Assembly: GCF_949987515.2 (NCBI RefSeq)
Contig: NC_082700.1
Span: forward strand, 34,125,380-34,189,379
Length of the DNA: 64,000 bases
Source: Delphinus delphis
Taxonomy: Eukaryota; Chordata; Mammalia; Artiodactyla; Delphinidae
Direction of reading: 5' to 3'
The number at the start of each line of letters is the position of its first letter. The stretch's first letter is position 1. This document shows positions 1 to 11,775 of this stretch, piece after piece. Both the position numbers and the translations under genes were made by a program. The notes beneath the pieces were generated by a model. It saw only the letters and a list, made by a program, of their open reading frames with translations, made no database searches and was not told where the DNA came from.

Positions 1-950
1 TTTATTGTACTTTTTACCTCCAGAATTTCTGTTTGGTTATAGTTATAATTTCCATTTCCTTACAGATAGTCTCTATTTGATGAACTATCGTTTTCATATG
101 TTCCTTTAATTCTTTAGACATGGTTTTTAAAGTATTTTGAACATATTTATAATCGTTGATTTAAAGTTTCTGTTAAGTCTAACATCTAGTGACAACTCTG
201 AAAATCAAATCCCTCTGCCAATTTGTTTGTTTGTTTAGATATCTTCCCTGTCTAATTTGCAAAGTGTGTATTTTGTGGGTTTATGTGTAGCCAGTAAAGT
301 GTATACTTGTTTAGCTTAGTGATTGGCTAATGATTGGACAGAGATTTTTTAAATGCCTTGAATGTGTATATCTCCTAGACTTTGTTGAGTGGCTCTGTGT
401 GTTTGGGTCCATACTTTTCCACATTCCAGCAGGCAGCTTGAAACTCTGCTTTGGAATTTACTTGCTTCTTGTGCAAGCCTTCAAGGTCAGCCAGAATTGA
501 GAGATTAACATTTTCTTAGGTCATTCCTGGCATGCACACAGCTCTGGACATGCTTTTGGAATTATAGATTCCCAGAAATATGTTGGAGATTTATAAACCC
601 ACTCATGGACATCTAATTTCCTAGTTACTCCTTTTCAGTTTTGGTCAGTTGGGCAACTAATAAGGGCAGTTAAGGTAGCTACAGTATTAACATTTGCTCC
701 TGACTGTATCCCTCAAGCATTCTGGTGATAGCACTGTTCAAATAGAGCAAGCTCTGAGTCAGGTAAAACAAGCCTTGAGAAAAGAGATTTATAGAAAGAT
801 AACTCAAATAGTGGTAATCCTCTGGAAACCTAGCTTTTGGGAGAATTCTAGACCGTTTTACCCCCTTTATGGCTTCTTGGCTCCAGGTTTTCACAGCTAC
901 AGCTGTTACTAGGATAAAGGTATTCAAATATACAGTGGACCTGGGAAGAG
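1..950 (-). repeat. Old L1M remnant, 5'-UTR/ORF1 side, antisense
   Basis: Diverged sequence resembling the antisense strand of the 5' region of old mammalian L1M elements. The recognisable cues are a phrase like 'ttctttagacatgg...gaacatatttataat' near 110-155 and 'aagtctaacatct' near 175. No ORF1 reading frame survives. The right part (700-950) is assigned only by continuity. It runs off the left edge, so the length is unknown. A short ORF pair at 679-927 lies here and has no recognisable product. Confidence 0.5.
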
Positions 951-2569
951 AGAGATGAGATTAAGGCACTGTAAAATGCTATCAAGCTTGCTGTTTTTAC
1001 CTAGATTTAATTATTTTTCTTGAATAAATACTCTTTATACTGTTGGGATTCTTTAATTAATTTGAACAATTCTGAAAAAAATTGATTTTGATAAATTTTT
1101 TCCGTGTTCTTATTGCTTTTATTGAGTGGTGAATTTTCATACATCTTTTTTCCAACTCTGGAAGTGTTTTCCCTCATCTATCAATCTTTATTTCCTCTAA
1201 ATATTTACTCTAGAAATATATTCATCCATTAAGTCCTTCATTTCTTACATGATATATGACTATTAACTTTCTTTTTATTCACATTAACACTGTTTGAATG
1301 CCAGTTGTCATGGACACTGTAAATTACCTATGTATTATTCACAAACTTGCTTCCTAAAATATAGATTTCATTTTGTATTTCATCACTGCAATCTTACAGT
1401 TATTTCCCTCCACTTAAGGATAAAACATAAAAAACCCACTTAGCCTGAAATTGAAGGCTATCATATTCTGAGTCTACTTATCTCTCAGTGCATTTACTAC
1501 TAATCATCTCAAAGTTTTGGAAATAAATTACAACATGAAATAGACTTCTGATTTTGAAATGAGTAAAATAACACAATTAGTTTGGATTAACAATGTTCTG
1601 TCAGTTGTGACATAATAAAAATATGGTAGTCTGAATTCTCAAAGTGGGTGGATATTCAAATATTGGGCAAACATTTTGAATTATCTGATCCTATTTTCTA
1701 AACCTCAGTGTATGTAGTAATACTGCTGTGAGGACCATGGATCAAACACAATTAGATATGAAACAATTCAGATGTCTGTTAGTGCTATTTGCTACATGCT
1801 ACAGAAAATATTTATAAGCAAAATTTTGATGGAAACTTATTATCTCCCAAGTCAAATAAGAAAACCATGGTCATTATTACAGTTTAATGAAAGATTCTAA
1901 TACTGTGACCTGAGGAGAGTGGAACTGGGGTATAAGTGATGTAAAATGGCTTGCAACACATGTGACTTTTTTTTTCTGTGCTCTCCCATAGCAAAGTGAT
2001 ATATTGCATCCACCCATGAAAATGGAGAGTAAATGGGTAAACGTTTATCAATGTTTATATAGCCATTTTCCAAACAAGAATGATAATTTTTTCTGTCTGC
2101 TAAATATGAATATTTAAGCCTAATTTTACTTTAAACCAGTTTATCAATATTTTTTTGTGGCTTGATTGAAACATTCCTTCAAAAATCTGACAAAATTCAC
2201 CCACTATCTACTATGGCCTTCTCTCTTACAGTAACTGAAAAGTTGCTATTCAGATGAAATTATGGCCATATAACATGTAGAATAAAGTCTAATTTACCTT
2301 TATTAATAATCTCTTTCTCTGAATGTGGGTTTACAACACTATTTTGATTATTATTTTGTTTCCAAAATACCAAGATGTTTGGGAAGAATTATATGATTTT
2401 GGGAAATATAGGATTTCCAGAAAATAGGCAGTATTTACAATAATAGATCATCTACAGGTAATTTTGTCTTCCTTCAGATCACCAGAGAGTAAAAAAATCA
2501 AAGTAACAACCTACTCAATAACACTTGAGCTGTTCAAAGAGACCTTAGATATAGTACGTAAAACACATG
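951..2569. other. Plain AT-rich sequence, no gene seen
   Basis: No long ORF, no recognised repeat and no RNA gene. It carries a few poly-T runs (for example near 1970). It is the left flank of L1-A. Confidence 0.6.
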
Positions 2570-2580
2570 AAAGACCCCTA

Positions 2581-4538
2581 GAGGGGGCTGAGTCAAGATG
2601 ACAGAATAGGAGGACATGGAGTTCATGTCTCCTTACAAGTACATCAAGAATACATCTACAAATAGAACAAATCTCACAGAGCACCAGGTGAACACTAGTG
2701 AAGTACCTCAGACACCTAAAAGGACAAGAAAAATCCCCACACAGCCAGGTAGGAAGAAAGAAAGAAAAAAAAGGAAGAAATGGGAAGGGACCAGCACCCC
2801 TGGTGGGGAGCTGAAGGTGAGGAGAGTTTCCCACACTTAGAGCTGTCCCCTCATGGTGGGGAAATCTGCTGGGACAGAGAGGGAGGATTGCTGTTGGCTG
2901 CTCAGAGACTGCCTTAGGGGAAGGGAGTGAGGAGATCCACAGCTGGAAATTCTCCTGGAGGAAGCAGGGTCTGCCTTGGAAATGAGGCACCATTTTTGAG
3001 TGGTGTGGAAGGGGTGGAGGCACCATTGTAGACTCTTTCCCCACACACCAGCTCCTGACTCTGTAGGCACTAGAGGGAGATCCCATTGGAGCCAACATGA
3101 GTGCCCCAGTCATGGCCATCTTATCTCTCTCCTGCCTGAGCAAGCAAACATGCCCCACTCAGGTGCTGCAATCACCTGACGGTGGCCCACATGCAGAGGT
3201 GGGGCCAAAACCAAAGCTGAGCCCCAGGAGCTGTGTGATTAAGGAAGAGAAACTGAAATCTCTCCCTGCAGCTGCACAAGCCATGAATCAAACCCAGGTG
3301 ATCAGCTTGGTCAACCCTGCATCTGTGGAATATCTGAAAGGACAATGAGTGCTCCCACAACTGAGATTTGTCTAGCTTTAGCAGCTGTGGTTTTGGGGGG
3401 CAAGTATACATGGAAGTTGGGCCAGGTCAGAGTCTGAGCTGCCCCCACAGTGCACACAGCAAACCCAGAGACCAACCTAGGTGTCTTGGAGGGCTTCCTG
3501 GGAAGTGGGGGTTAGCTGTGGCTTACCATGAAGGCAAGGACACTGATAGTGGAGGCCGCAGGAAAAGTTTTGTTTTGTTGTTTATTTGTTTAATTTTTAA
3601 ATATATATTTTTATTTTTCTATTTTTATTTTATGTTTTTGTTTGGCTATTTTCTGTTTGTTTGATTTTTTTTTGTTCTGTTTTGTTTTAACTTTTTTATG
3701 GTCATTTTTGTGTGTTTCTTTTTTGTTTTCTTTGCTTTATTTAGTTTGCTTTCCATTTCTGTTTTTATTTTTTTATTTTTATTAGTTTTATTTTTCTTAT
3801 TTGCTCTGGTCTTTGGTTTCTTTGGTTGTTTTTTTTTCTTCATTTTTCTTCTCTTTTTATTTTAATTTGTTTGTTTCTTTCTTTTTGTTATTATTTGGTT
3901 TGGTTTTCATTACTTGTCATGGGTTTTCTTTGTTTTCTTCTCTTTTCTTGTTGTTTGTTAGTTTTTGTTATTTCTCTTGGGTTTTGTTTGACTGCTTGTT
4001 TGTTTTCTTTTCCTTTTTGGGGGGGCATGTTGCACATCTTGTGGAGTCTTGCTCCCCCAGCCAGGGGTCAGGCCTGGGCCCTAAGAGTGGGAGCACCAAG
4101 TCCCGGACTCTGGACTGCCAGAGATTTCCCAGCCCCAGGGAATATTGATTATCATGAGCTCTCCCAGAGGTCCCCATCTTGGCACCAATCGCTGGCTCCA
4201 CCCAACATCCTGCAAGCTCCAGTGCTGTATGCCTCAGACAAGACACCAGCAAAACAGGAGCACAGCTCCACCCATCAGCAGACAGGTGGCCTAAAGTCCT
4301 ACTAAGCTCACAGACACTGCAAAACACACTCCCTGTTGTGGCCCTGCAAATTAGAGGGACAAGACTCAGCTCCATTCATGAGAGCACAGACACCAGTATT
4401 TTCCACCTTGTGTAGAAAGCCTACACAAGCACGTGGACCAATCTCACCCACCAGGGGCAGACACCAGAAGCAAAAGGAACTATGATCCTGCAGCCTGTGG
4501 AAACAAGACCATAAAAATGGTAAGTTAGACAAAATAAG
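2581..4538 (+). promoter_or_regulatory. L1-A 5' UTR (long type)
   Basis: The internal-promoter region of L1-A, about 1.96 kb, ending at the ORF1 start context near 4539. The first ~110 bp match the leader of the L1-B 5' UTR and of the fragment at 45534. The last ~450 bp, from about 4070 ('ggtcaggcctgggcc'), also align with L1-B. The ~1.3 kb between has no counterpart in L1-B and includes a GC-richer part (2720-3560) and a T-rich tract (3567-4020). Promoter activity is inferred from the family. I cannot point to a YY1-like site with confidence, although the CAAGATGRC leader core is present. Confidence 0.7.
3567..4020 (+). repeat. T-rich low-complexity tract inside L1-A 5' UTR
   Basis: About 450 bp of irregular TTTTG, TTTTC and TTTA runs, with very few A or C residues on the plus strand. 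It lies between the GC-richer first part of the 5' UTR and the segment shared with L1-B. The antisense frame reads as a lysine-rich ORF (3646-3843), which is a composition artefact. It may have grown from a short T-rich stretch by slippage. Confidence 0.85.
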
Positions 4539-5484
4539 ATGACAGAGAAATATGTTGTAGACAAAGGAGCAAGGTCAAGACCCATAAAACCAAATAATTG
4601 AGAAGGAAATAGGCAATCTACCTGAAAAAGAATTCAGAGTAATGATAATAAAGATGATTAAAGATCTTGGAAATAGAACGGAGGCATGGATCAAGAAGAT
4701 ACAATTATGTTTAACAAGGACCTAGAAGAAGTAAAGAACAAACAATCACTGATGAACAACACAGTAACTGGAATGAAAAATACACTAGAAGAGATCAGTA
4801 GTAGAATAACTGAGGCAGAAAAATGGGTAAGTGAGCTGGAAGATAGAATGGTGGAAATAACTGCTGCAAAGCACAATAAAGAAAAAAGAATGAAAAGAAA
4901 TCAGGACAGTCTCAGAGACTTCTGAGAGAAAATTAAATGCATCAACATTTGAATTATAGGGGTCCCAGAAAAAGAAGAGGAAAAGGGTGTGAGAAAATAT
5001 TTGACGAGATTATAGTCAAAAAATTCACACACATGGAAAAGGAAATAGTCATCCAAATCCAGTAACTGCAGAGAGTCCCATACAGGATAAACCCAAGGAG
5101 AAACAAGCTGAGAAACATATTAATCAAACTGAAAAAATTAAATACAAAGAAAAATATTAAAATCAGCAAGGGAAAAGCAATAGGTAACACACAAGGGAAT
5201 CCCCATAAGGTTGACAGCTGATTTCTCAGCATAAACTCTGCAGACCAGAAAGGAGTGGTATGATATATTGAAAGTGATGAAAGGGAAAAACCTACAACCA
5301 AGATTACTCTACCCAGCAATAATCTCATTCAGATTCCACAGAGAAATCAAGAGCTTTACTGACAAGCAAAAGCTAAGAGAATTCAGCACCACCACACCAG
5401 CTTTACAACAAATGCTAAAGGAATTTCTCTAAGAGGGAAACACAAGGAAAAAAAATGACCTACAAAAACAAACACAAAACAATT
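4539..5484 (+). pseudogene. L1-A ORF1 remnant (RNA-binding nucleic-acid chaperone)
   Basis: In live L1s ORF1p coats L1 RNA as a coiled-coil trimer with an RRM and a C-terminal domain. The start ATG at 4539 opens MTEKYVVD and meets a stop about 20 codons later. The coiled-coil part is readable in another frame from 4686 (MDQEDTIMFNKDLEEV, then heptad-like ITEAEKWVSELEDRM). The C-terminal domain is recognisable only as DNA up to about 5450. At least two frame changes and several stops are present. The remnant sits about 6 bp before ORF2, as expected for the bicistronic L1 layout. Confidence 0.8.
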
Positions 5485-5490
5485 AAGAAA

Positions 5491-8400
5491 ATGGCAATAG
5501 GAACATACATACTGATAATTATCTTAAATGTAAATTGATTAAATGTTCCAACCAAAAGACACTTACTGGCTGAATGGATACAAAATGAAAACCAGTATAT
5601 ATGCTGCCTACAAGAGACCCAATTTTGACCTAGGGACGCATACAGACTGAAAGTGAGTGTATAGAAAAAGATATTCCATACAAATGGAAATGAAAAGAAA
5701 GCTGGAGTAGCAATACTAATAGCAGATGAAATAAATTTAAAATAAAGACTGTTACAAGAGACAAGGAAAGACACTACATAATGATCAAGGGATCAATCCA
5801 AGAAGAAGGCATAACAATCGTAAATATGTATGCACCCAACATACACTACATTTAAATATATAAGGCAAATGCTAACAGCCATAAAAGGGGAAATTGACAG
5901 TAACACAATAATAGTGGGAGACTTTAACACCCTACTTACAGCATGGGATTGATCATCAATACAGAAAATTAATAAGGGATCACAAGCCTTAACTGACATA
6001 TTAGACTAGGTAGATTTAGTTGATATTTATAGGACATTCCATTCAAAAGCAGCAGAATATGCTTTCTTCTCAAGTGCACACAGAACATTCTCCACAGATG
6101 TAAATTTAAGAAAATCAAAGTCATATCAAGCATCTTTTCCACCCACAAAACTATGAGATTAGAAATCAGTTACAGGAAAAAATACTGTAAAAAACACAAA
6201 CATACTGTGTTTAAACAATGTATACTAAATAATCAATGGATCATTGAAGAAATCAAAGAGGAAAAAGAATACCTAGAGACAAAGACAACAAAAACACAAC
6301 AATTTAAAACCTATGGGACACAGCAAAAGCAGTTCTAAGAGAGAAGTATATAGCAATGCAATCTTATCTCAAGAAACAGGAAAAATCTCAAATAAACACC
6401 TAAAGCAATTAGATAAAGAACAAACAAAGCCCAAAGTTAGTAGAAGGAAAGAAATCATAAAGATCAGAGGAGAGATAAATGAAATAGAGACAAGGAAAAC
6501 AGCAGCAAAAGTAAATTAAACTAAAAGCAGCTCATTCTTTCAGAAAATAAACAAAATTGATAAACTTTTAGCCAGACTCAGCAAGAACAAAAGGGAGGGG
6601 ATTCAAATCAATAAAATTAGAAATGAAAAAGGAGAAGTTGCAGTGGACATCACAGAAATATAAAGGATCATAAGAGATTACAATAAGCAACAATACACCA
6701 GTAAAATGGACCATCTAGAAGAAATTGACAAGTTCTTAGAAAGGTACAACCTTCCCAGACTGAACCAAGAAGAAATAGAATATATGAACAGACCAATCAC
6801 AAGTACCAAAATTGAAATTGTGATTAAAAATCTTCCAAGAAACAAAACTCCAAGGCCAGATGGTTTCATGGGCAAATTCTATAAAACATTTAGAGAAGAG
6901 TCAACACCTACACTTCTGAAACTCTTCCAAAAAACTGCAGAAAAGGAATACTTCCAAGCTCATTCTAAGAGGCCCACATCACTCTGATACCCAAACCAGA
7001 CAAAGATATCAAACAAAAAAGGAAAATTTCAGGTCAGTATCACTGATGAACATAGACACAGAAATCCTCAACAAAATACTAGCAAACTGAATCGAACAGC
7101 ACATTAAAAGGATCATACACCATGATCAGGTTGGTTTTATCATGGTGATGTAAGGATTCTTCAATCAATGTGATACACCAATTTAACAAATTAAAGAATA
7201 AAAACCATACTATCATCTCAAAAGATGCAGAAGAAGTTTTTAACAAAGTTCAACACCTATTTATGATAAAAACCCTCCAGAAAGTAGGACTAGGGGGAAA
7301 CTACCTCAACATTATAAAGGCCATATATGAGAATCCTACAGTTAACATCATACTCAATGATTGAAAGCTAAAAGCATTTCCTCTAAGATCAGGAACAAGA
7401 CAAAAGTATCCATTGTCTGCACTTTTATTCAACATAGTTTTGGAAATCCTAGCCATGGCAATCAGAGAAGAAAAAGAAGTAAAAAGAGTCCAAATTGGAA
7501 AAAAAGAAGTAAACTGTCACTGTTTTCAGATGACATGATACTATACACAGAAAATCCTAAAGGTGCTACCAGAAAACTGCTAAAGTTCATCAGTGAATTT
7601 AGTAAAGACACAAGATACAAAATTAAGCACAGAAATTTCTTGCATTTCTATACACTAACAATGAAAAATCAGAAAAAGAGATTAAGGAAACAATCTCATT
7701 TACCATCATATCAAAAGGAATAAAATACCTAGGAATAAACCTACCTAACGAGGCCAAAACCTATACTCAGAAAACAATAAGATACTGATGAAAGAAATCA
7801 AAGATGGCACAAACAGATTGAGAGATATACCATGTTCTTGTATTGGAAGAATCAATATTGTGAAAATGTCTGTACTACCCAAAGCAATCTACAGATTCAA
7901 TGCAATACTCATCTAATTGCCAGGATCATTTTTCAAAGAATTAGAACAAAAAATTGTACATTATGTATGGAAACACAAAAGACCCTGAATAGCAAAAGCA
8001 ATCTTGAGAAACCAAAACGGAGGTGGAGAAATCAGGCTCCCTGACTTTAGACTACACTAAAAAGTTACAATAATCAAAACAGTATCGTACTGACACAAAA
8101 GTAGAAATATAGATCAATGGAATAGGGTAGAAAGCCCAGAGATAAATCTATGCACCTATGGCCACCTAATATATGACAAAGTAAGCAAGGATATACAATG
8201 GATAAAAGACAGTCTCTTCAGTAAGTGGTTCTGGGAAAACTGGACAGCTCCATGTAACAGAATGAAATTAGAACACTCCCTAACATTATACACAAAAATA
8301 AATTCAGAACGGAATAAAGACCTAAATGTAAAGCTGGATACTATAAAACTCTTAGAGGAAAATATAGGCAGAACACTCTTTGCCATAAATCACAGCATCA

Positions 8401-9252
8401 TCTGTTTCAACCTACCACCTAGAGTAATGAAAATAAAAACAAAAATAAGCAAATTAGACCTAATTAAACTTAAAAGCTTTTGCACAGCAAAAGAAACCAT
8501 AAACAAAACAAAAAGACAACCCTCAGAATGGGAGAAAATATTTGCAAATGAAATAACTGACAAGGGATTAATCTCTAAAATATACAAATATCTCATGCAG
8601 CTCAATATCAAATAAACAAACAACCCAATCAAAAAATAATGGGCAGAAGACCTAAACAGACATTTCTCCAAAGAAGACATACAGATGGTCAACAAAAACA
8701 TGAAAATATGCTCAACATCACTAATTATTAGAGAAATGCAGATCAAAGCTAGAATGAGATATCACCTCGCACTGGTCAGAGTAACCATAATAAAAAATAT
8801 ATATACAAACAATAAATACTGGAGAGGATGTGCAGAAAATGGAACCCTCCTACACTGTTGGTGGGAATGTAAATTGATACAACCACTATGGAGAACAGTA
8901 TGAAGTTTTCTTAATAAACTAAAAATAGAGCTACCATATGGCCCAGCAATCCCTCCCCTAGACATATATGTGGAGAAAAACAGAATTCAAAAGGATGCAT
9001 GTACCCCAATATTCATTGCAGCACTATTTACAATAGCCAGGACATGGAAGCAACCTAAATGTCCATCAACAAAGGAATGGATAAAGAAGATGTGGTATAT
9101 ATATACAATGGAATATTATTCAGCCATAAAAAAGGAATGAAATATTGTCTTTTGCAGAGTCTTGGATTGACCTAGAAATTCTCATACAGACTGAAGTAAG
9201 TCAGAAATAGAAAAACAAATATTGTATAATATCACTTATATGTGGAATCTAG
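5491..9252 (+). pseudogene. L1-A ORF2 remnant (endonuclease / reverse transcriptase)
   Basis: ORF2 starts at ATG 5491 and stops within 20 codons. The natural end is the ...GI-stop at 9250-9252. Readable pieces include the linker before RT (6706-6987, 'MDHLEEIDKFLERYNLPR'), RT motif A region with [10 protein letters not shown] (7170-7364), and RT motif C as FSDD instead of FADD (7523-7534), so both aspartates are kept. The Cys-rich end shows [14 protein letters not shown] (about 8827-8870). Multiple stops and frameshifts rule out function. All listed ORFs here belong to this pseudogene or are its antisense shadows. Confidence 0.9.
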
Positions 9253-9396
9253 AAAAATGGTAGAGATTAACTTATTTGCAAAGCAGAAATAGAGTCACAG
9301 ATGTACAGAACAAACTTATGGTTACCAAGGTGGTCGTGGGGATGAATGGGGAGATTGGGACTGACATATATACACTACTATTTATAGAATAGATAG

Positions 9397-9620
9397 AGGG
9401 CTTCCCTGGTGGCGCAGTGGTTGAGAGTCTGCCTGCTGATGCAGGGGACACGGGTTCGTGCCCCGATCCGGGAAGATCCCACATGCCACAGGAGTGGCTT
9501 GGCCCATGAGCCATGGCCACTGAGCCTGTGCGTCCGGAGTCTGTGCTCCGCAACGGGAGATGCCACAACAGTGAGAGGCCTGTGTGCCGCAAAACAAATA
9601 TAAATAAATAAAATAAATAA
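9397..9620 (+). mobile_element. CHR-type tRNA-derived SINE nested in L1-A 3' UTR
   Basis: Begins gggcttccctggtggcgcag (pol III A-box region), with B box ggttcgtgcc near 9451, and ends ...gtgccgc plus a (AAAT)n-like tail. It is flanked by a 9-bp direct repeat aatagatag at 9388-9396 and 9621-9629. It is non-coding and mobilised by L1 machinery. Its low divergence compared with the host L1-A shows it inserted later. ORFs on both strands here are read-through of the SINE and are not genes. Confidence 0.95.
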
Positions 9621-9713
9621 AATAGATAGCTAATGAGAACCTACTGTATAGCACAGGGAACTCTACTCAGTGCTCTGTTGTTTCCTAAATGGGAAAGAAA
9701 TCTAAAAAGAATG

Positions 9714-9716
<3 letters not shown>

Positions 9717-9757
<41 letters not shown>
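9717..9757. repeat. (AT)n microsatellite in L1-A 3' end
   Basis: About 20 uninterrupted AT units within the 3' UTR of L1-A, just upstream of its tail. It probably grew from an AT-rich stretch of the L1 3' UTR. Confidence 0.95.
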
Positions 9758-9760
<3 letters not shown>

Positions 9761-9862
9761 AAGACTGATTCACTTTGCTATACAGCAAGAAACTAAACCA
9801 CATTGTAAAGCAACTATATTCCAAAAAAAATTAATTTAAAAATAAATAAATAAACACCCCTA

Positions 9863-10260
9863 CTCCCCCTTCTCTCAAATTGGTCACTTTTCTACACTCT
9901 TTCAATTTCATTGTATATCACTACCATCTGTCAAATTGTGAAATAAGTTACCCATTACATCACAGTTCCTTTCACTCCCTTATCCAATCCATTATGATTT
10001 TAGGCTATGTTACCACCTACATAGCTATTATAACTATTCACTTTGTTGTGTCTTCATTGCCATCAGTCTAGCCTAAATTAATATTCTTATTCTCATGGAC
10101 TACTCTAGGCCCCTCAACGGATTTCTCTGCAGGTTTTAGTTTCTCAATGCAATTCATTCTTCCTATTTCAACTAGTGTGGTATTTTCAAATTGCAAATTG
10201 GTAATGCCATATGCCAATTGAATTGCAATCAGAGTCTTTCTATTTTTGTTAAGATAATGC
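9863..10260 (+). repeat. Possible L2 fragment
   Basis: The CT-rich wording ('catggactactctaggcccct', 'ggtttctctgcaggttttag'-like) resembles the part of L2 that reads as 'cctggactactgcaacagcctcctaactgg'. It is strongly diverged with no reading frame. If correct, L1-A landed at or near its edge. Sequence from 10261 to 10500 is unassigned. Confidence 0.3.
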
Positions 10261-10504
10261 CTAAAACTCCCGTGTAAGGGCTATTGCTCTGAACACTTGC
10301 CTACATCCCTAGCTTTATTTCATACTATTATTGCTTTTTATTTCTGATGTTCATACTAGTGGTGTGTTGGAAAATGGCTAACACCAGTTTTCTGGGGTAA
10401 ATAAAATAATGATTTGTAGTGTTTGATAATTTCTGTGGTGTAAATATTTTCACCATGACTGGTATCCAGCTAACATGACATCAACAAATTTAGATTTTCA
10501 GTAG

Positions 10505-11330
10505 GGAGCTTCAACAACAGACTTGACCAATCAGAAGAAAGGATGAATGAATTAGAGGAAAAGGTATTTGGAATTATCTAGTCAGAGGGTAAAAGAAAAA
10601 AAATAATGAAAAGTATTGAAGAAAGTCTACAGGACTTATACCCAGAAATAAATCCATACATGTACTGTCAAAGAGATATCTGCAACACCATGTTCATTGC
10701 AGCATTATTTATAATAAACAAAATATGAAAAAAAAACCCTGTCGATTCAAGGAATCAATAAAGAAAATGTGTTGTATATATATAGAATGGTATTTTATTC
10801 AGCCATAAAAATAAGGAACTTCTGCCATTTACTACAACATGGATGAATCTTGTGGGCATTATGCTAATTGTAATAAGTCAGACAGAGAAAGAGATGTGTG
10901 TTCTCACTTATATTTATGGAATCTAAAAAGACCAACTCACAGAAAGAGAGAGAAGATTAGCAGTTACAGATAGGGAGGTCACAGATAGGGACGTTGTGGA
11001 GGAAATGTGTAAAGGTAGTCAAAGGGTATAAACTTCAATTTGTAAGAAGAGTAATTTCTGGAGCTGTAAGGTACAGCATGGTGACTATAGTTTGCAATAC
11101 TGTATTGTATGTTTTAAAGTTACTGAGAAAGTAGATCTTAAAAGTTCTCATCACATACACACAAAAAATTGTAACTATGTGAGGTGAAAGATGTGTTAAT
11201 TAACATTATTATGGTGATCATTTTGCAATATATAATATTGCAAATCATTTTATTGTATACCTTAAACTTACAGAGTGTTATTTGTCAATTATATCCCAAA
11301 GAAGCTGGAAAAAGTTATAAAAGAAATATA
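10505..11330 (+). repeat. Old L1 with internal deletion
   Basis: 10505-10635 resembles L1 ORF1 coiled-coil DNA (cagaagaaaggatgaatgaa...). From about 10640 it resembles the extreme 3' part of ORF2 (tacccagaaataaatcc, tgttcattgcagcattattt, ttattcagccataaaa at 10796-10812), followed by an L1M-type 3' UTR. Most of ORF2 is missing between them. An A-rich run interrupts it near 10728. No frame survives. Confidence 0.7.
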
Positions 11331-11379
11331 GAGTTGGGAAAAGAGTCACACAATTAGCTTACCTGAGTAAGTCTGAGTG

Positions 11380-11775
11380 TGCTCCTTTGCACAACTGGTT
11401 CCAAAAACTTGGGGTCTTTGCACATACTATTTCCTAAGCTTAGACCTGTATTCATTCATTTTCTTTTTTTAGAGCTCTGTTAAATTGTTATTTCTTCAAG
11501 AAAGTCCTCCCTGAAACAGAGTATTTTATTATAAGACCTTATAATAACTACACGATGTACAATTCCTGTCTGGCATTTTCTTTTATTTTTAATCATATTT
11601 CCTGGAGCATTGGATTAACATATACCCCTGTCCCATTAGATTATGCAAACTAAGACAGTAGAGATTCTTTCTTTTTTTTTTTTTTTTGGTCTTTTTTTTT
11701 AATGCTGATTGTTCAGCACTTAGGAAGTATTTGGTACTCGGTATATTCTCATTAAATATTTGAAGAATGTGTAAA
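11380..11775 (+). repeat. L2 3'-end fragment
   Basis: Shows the order typical of the L2 3' end: a 'tttgcacatactatttcct' phrase, 'aagtcctccctgaaac', 'gtctggcattttc', then the terminal 'attaaatatttgaagaa' (compare L2 aataaatatttgttgaatgaa). It is interrupted by T-runs at 11672-11701. Non-coding and old. Confidence 0.65.

Larger units (their letters stand above)
2581..9851 (+). mobile_element. L1-A: near full-length LINE-1, plus strand
   Basis: A complete L1 layout in order: a 5' UTR starting with the L1 leader 'gagtcaagatgacagaatag', decayed ORF1, ORF2 with endonuclease, reverse transcriptase and Cys-rich C-terminus, then a 3' UTR ending in an A-rich tail. It is flanked by an imperfect 11-bp direct repeat, aaagaccccta at 2570-2580 and aaacaccccta at 9852-9862. 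This fits target-primed reverse transcription. Many stops and frameshifts show it is dead. It is about 7.0 kb without its nested SINE. The extra length compared with L1-B comes from a long 5' UTR. Confidence 0.9.

Noticed and set aside
3646..3843. 65-codon lysine-rich ORF, minus strand
   Set aside because: Antisense reading of the T-rich tract in the L1-A 5' UTR; a composition artefact.
3801..4375. Overlapping ORFs of 115-159 codons on both strands
   Set aside because: They begin in the T-rich tract or L1 5' UTR and have Phe/Leu-rich or low-complexity text with no family resemblance.
9397..9620. tRNA gene (A and B boxes)
   Set aside because: The boxes belong to the tRNA-derived head of the SINE; no cloverleaf with intact acceptor and anticodon stems. 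The same holds for the other SINE copies.
11222..11244. Inverted repeat tttgcaatat / atattgcaaa
   Set aside because: Lies in an old L1 3' UTR with AT-rich text; most likely chance decay of L1 sequence.
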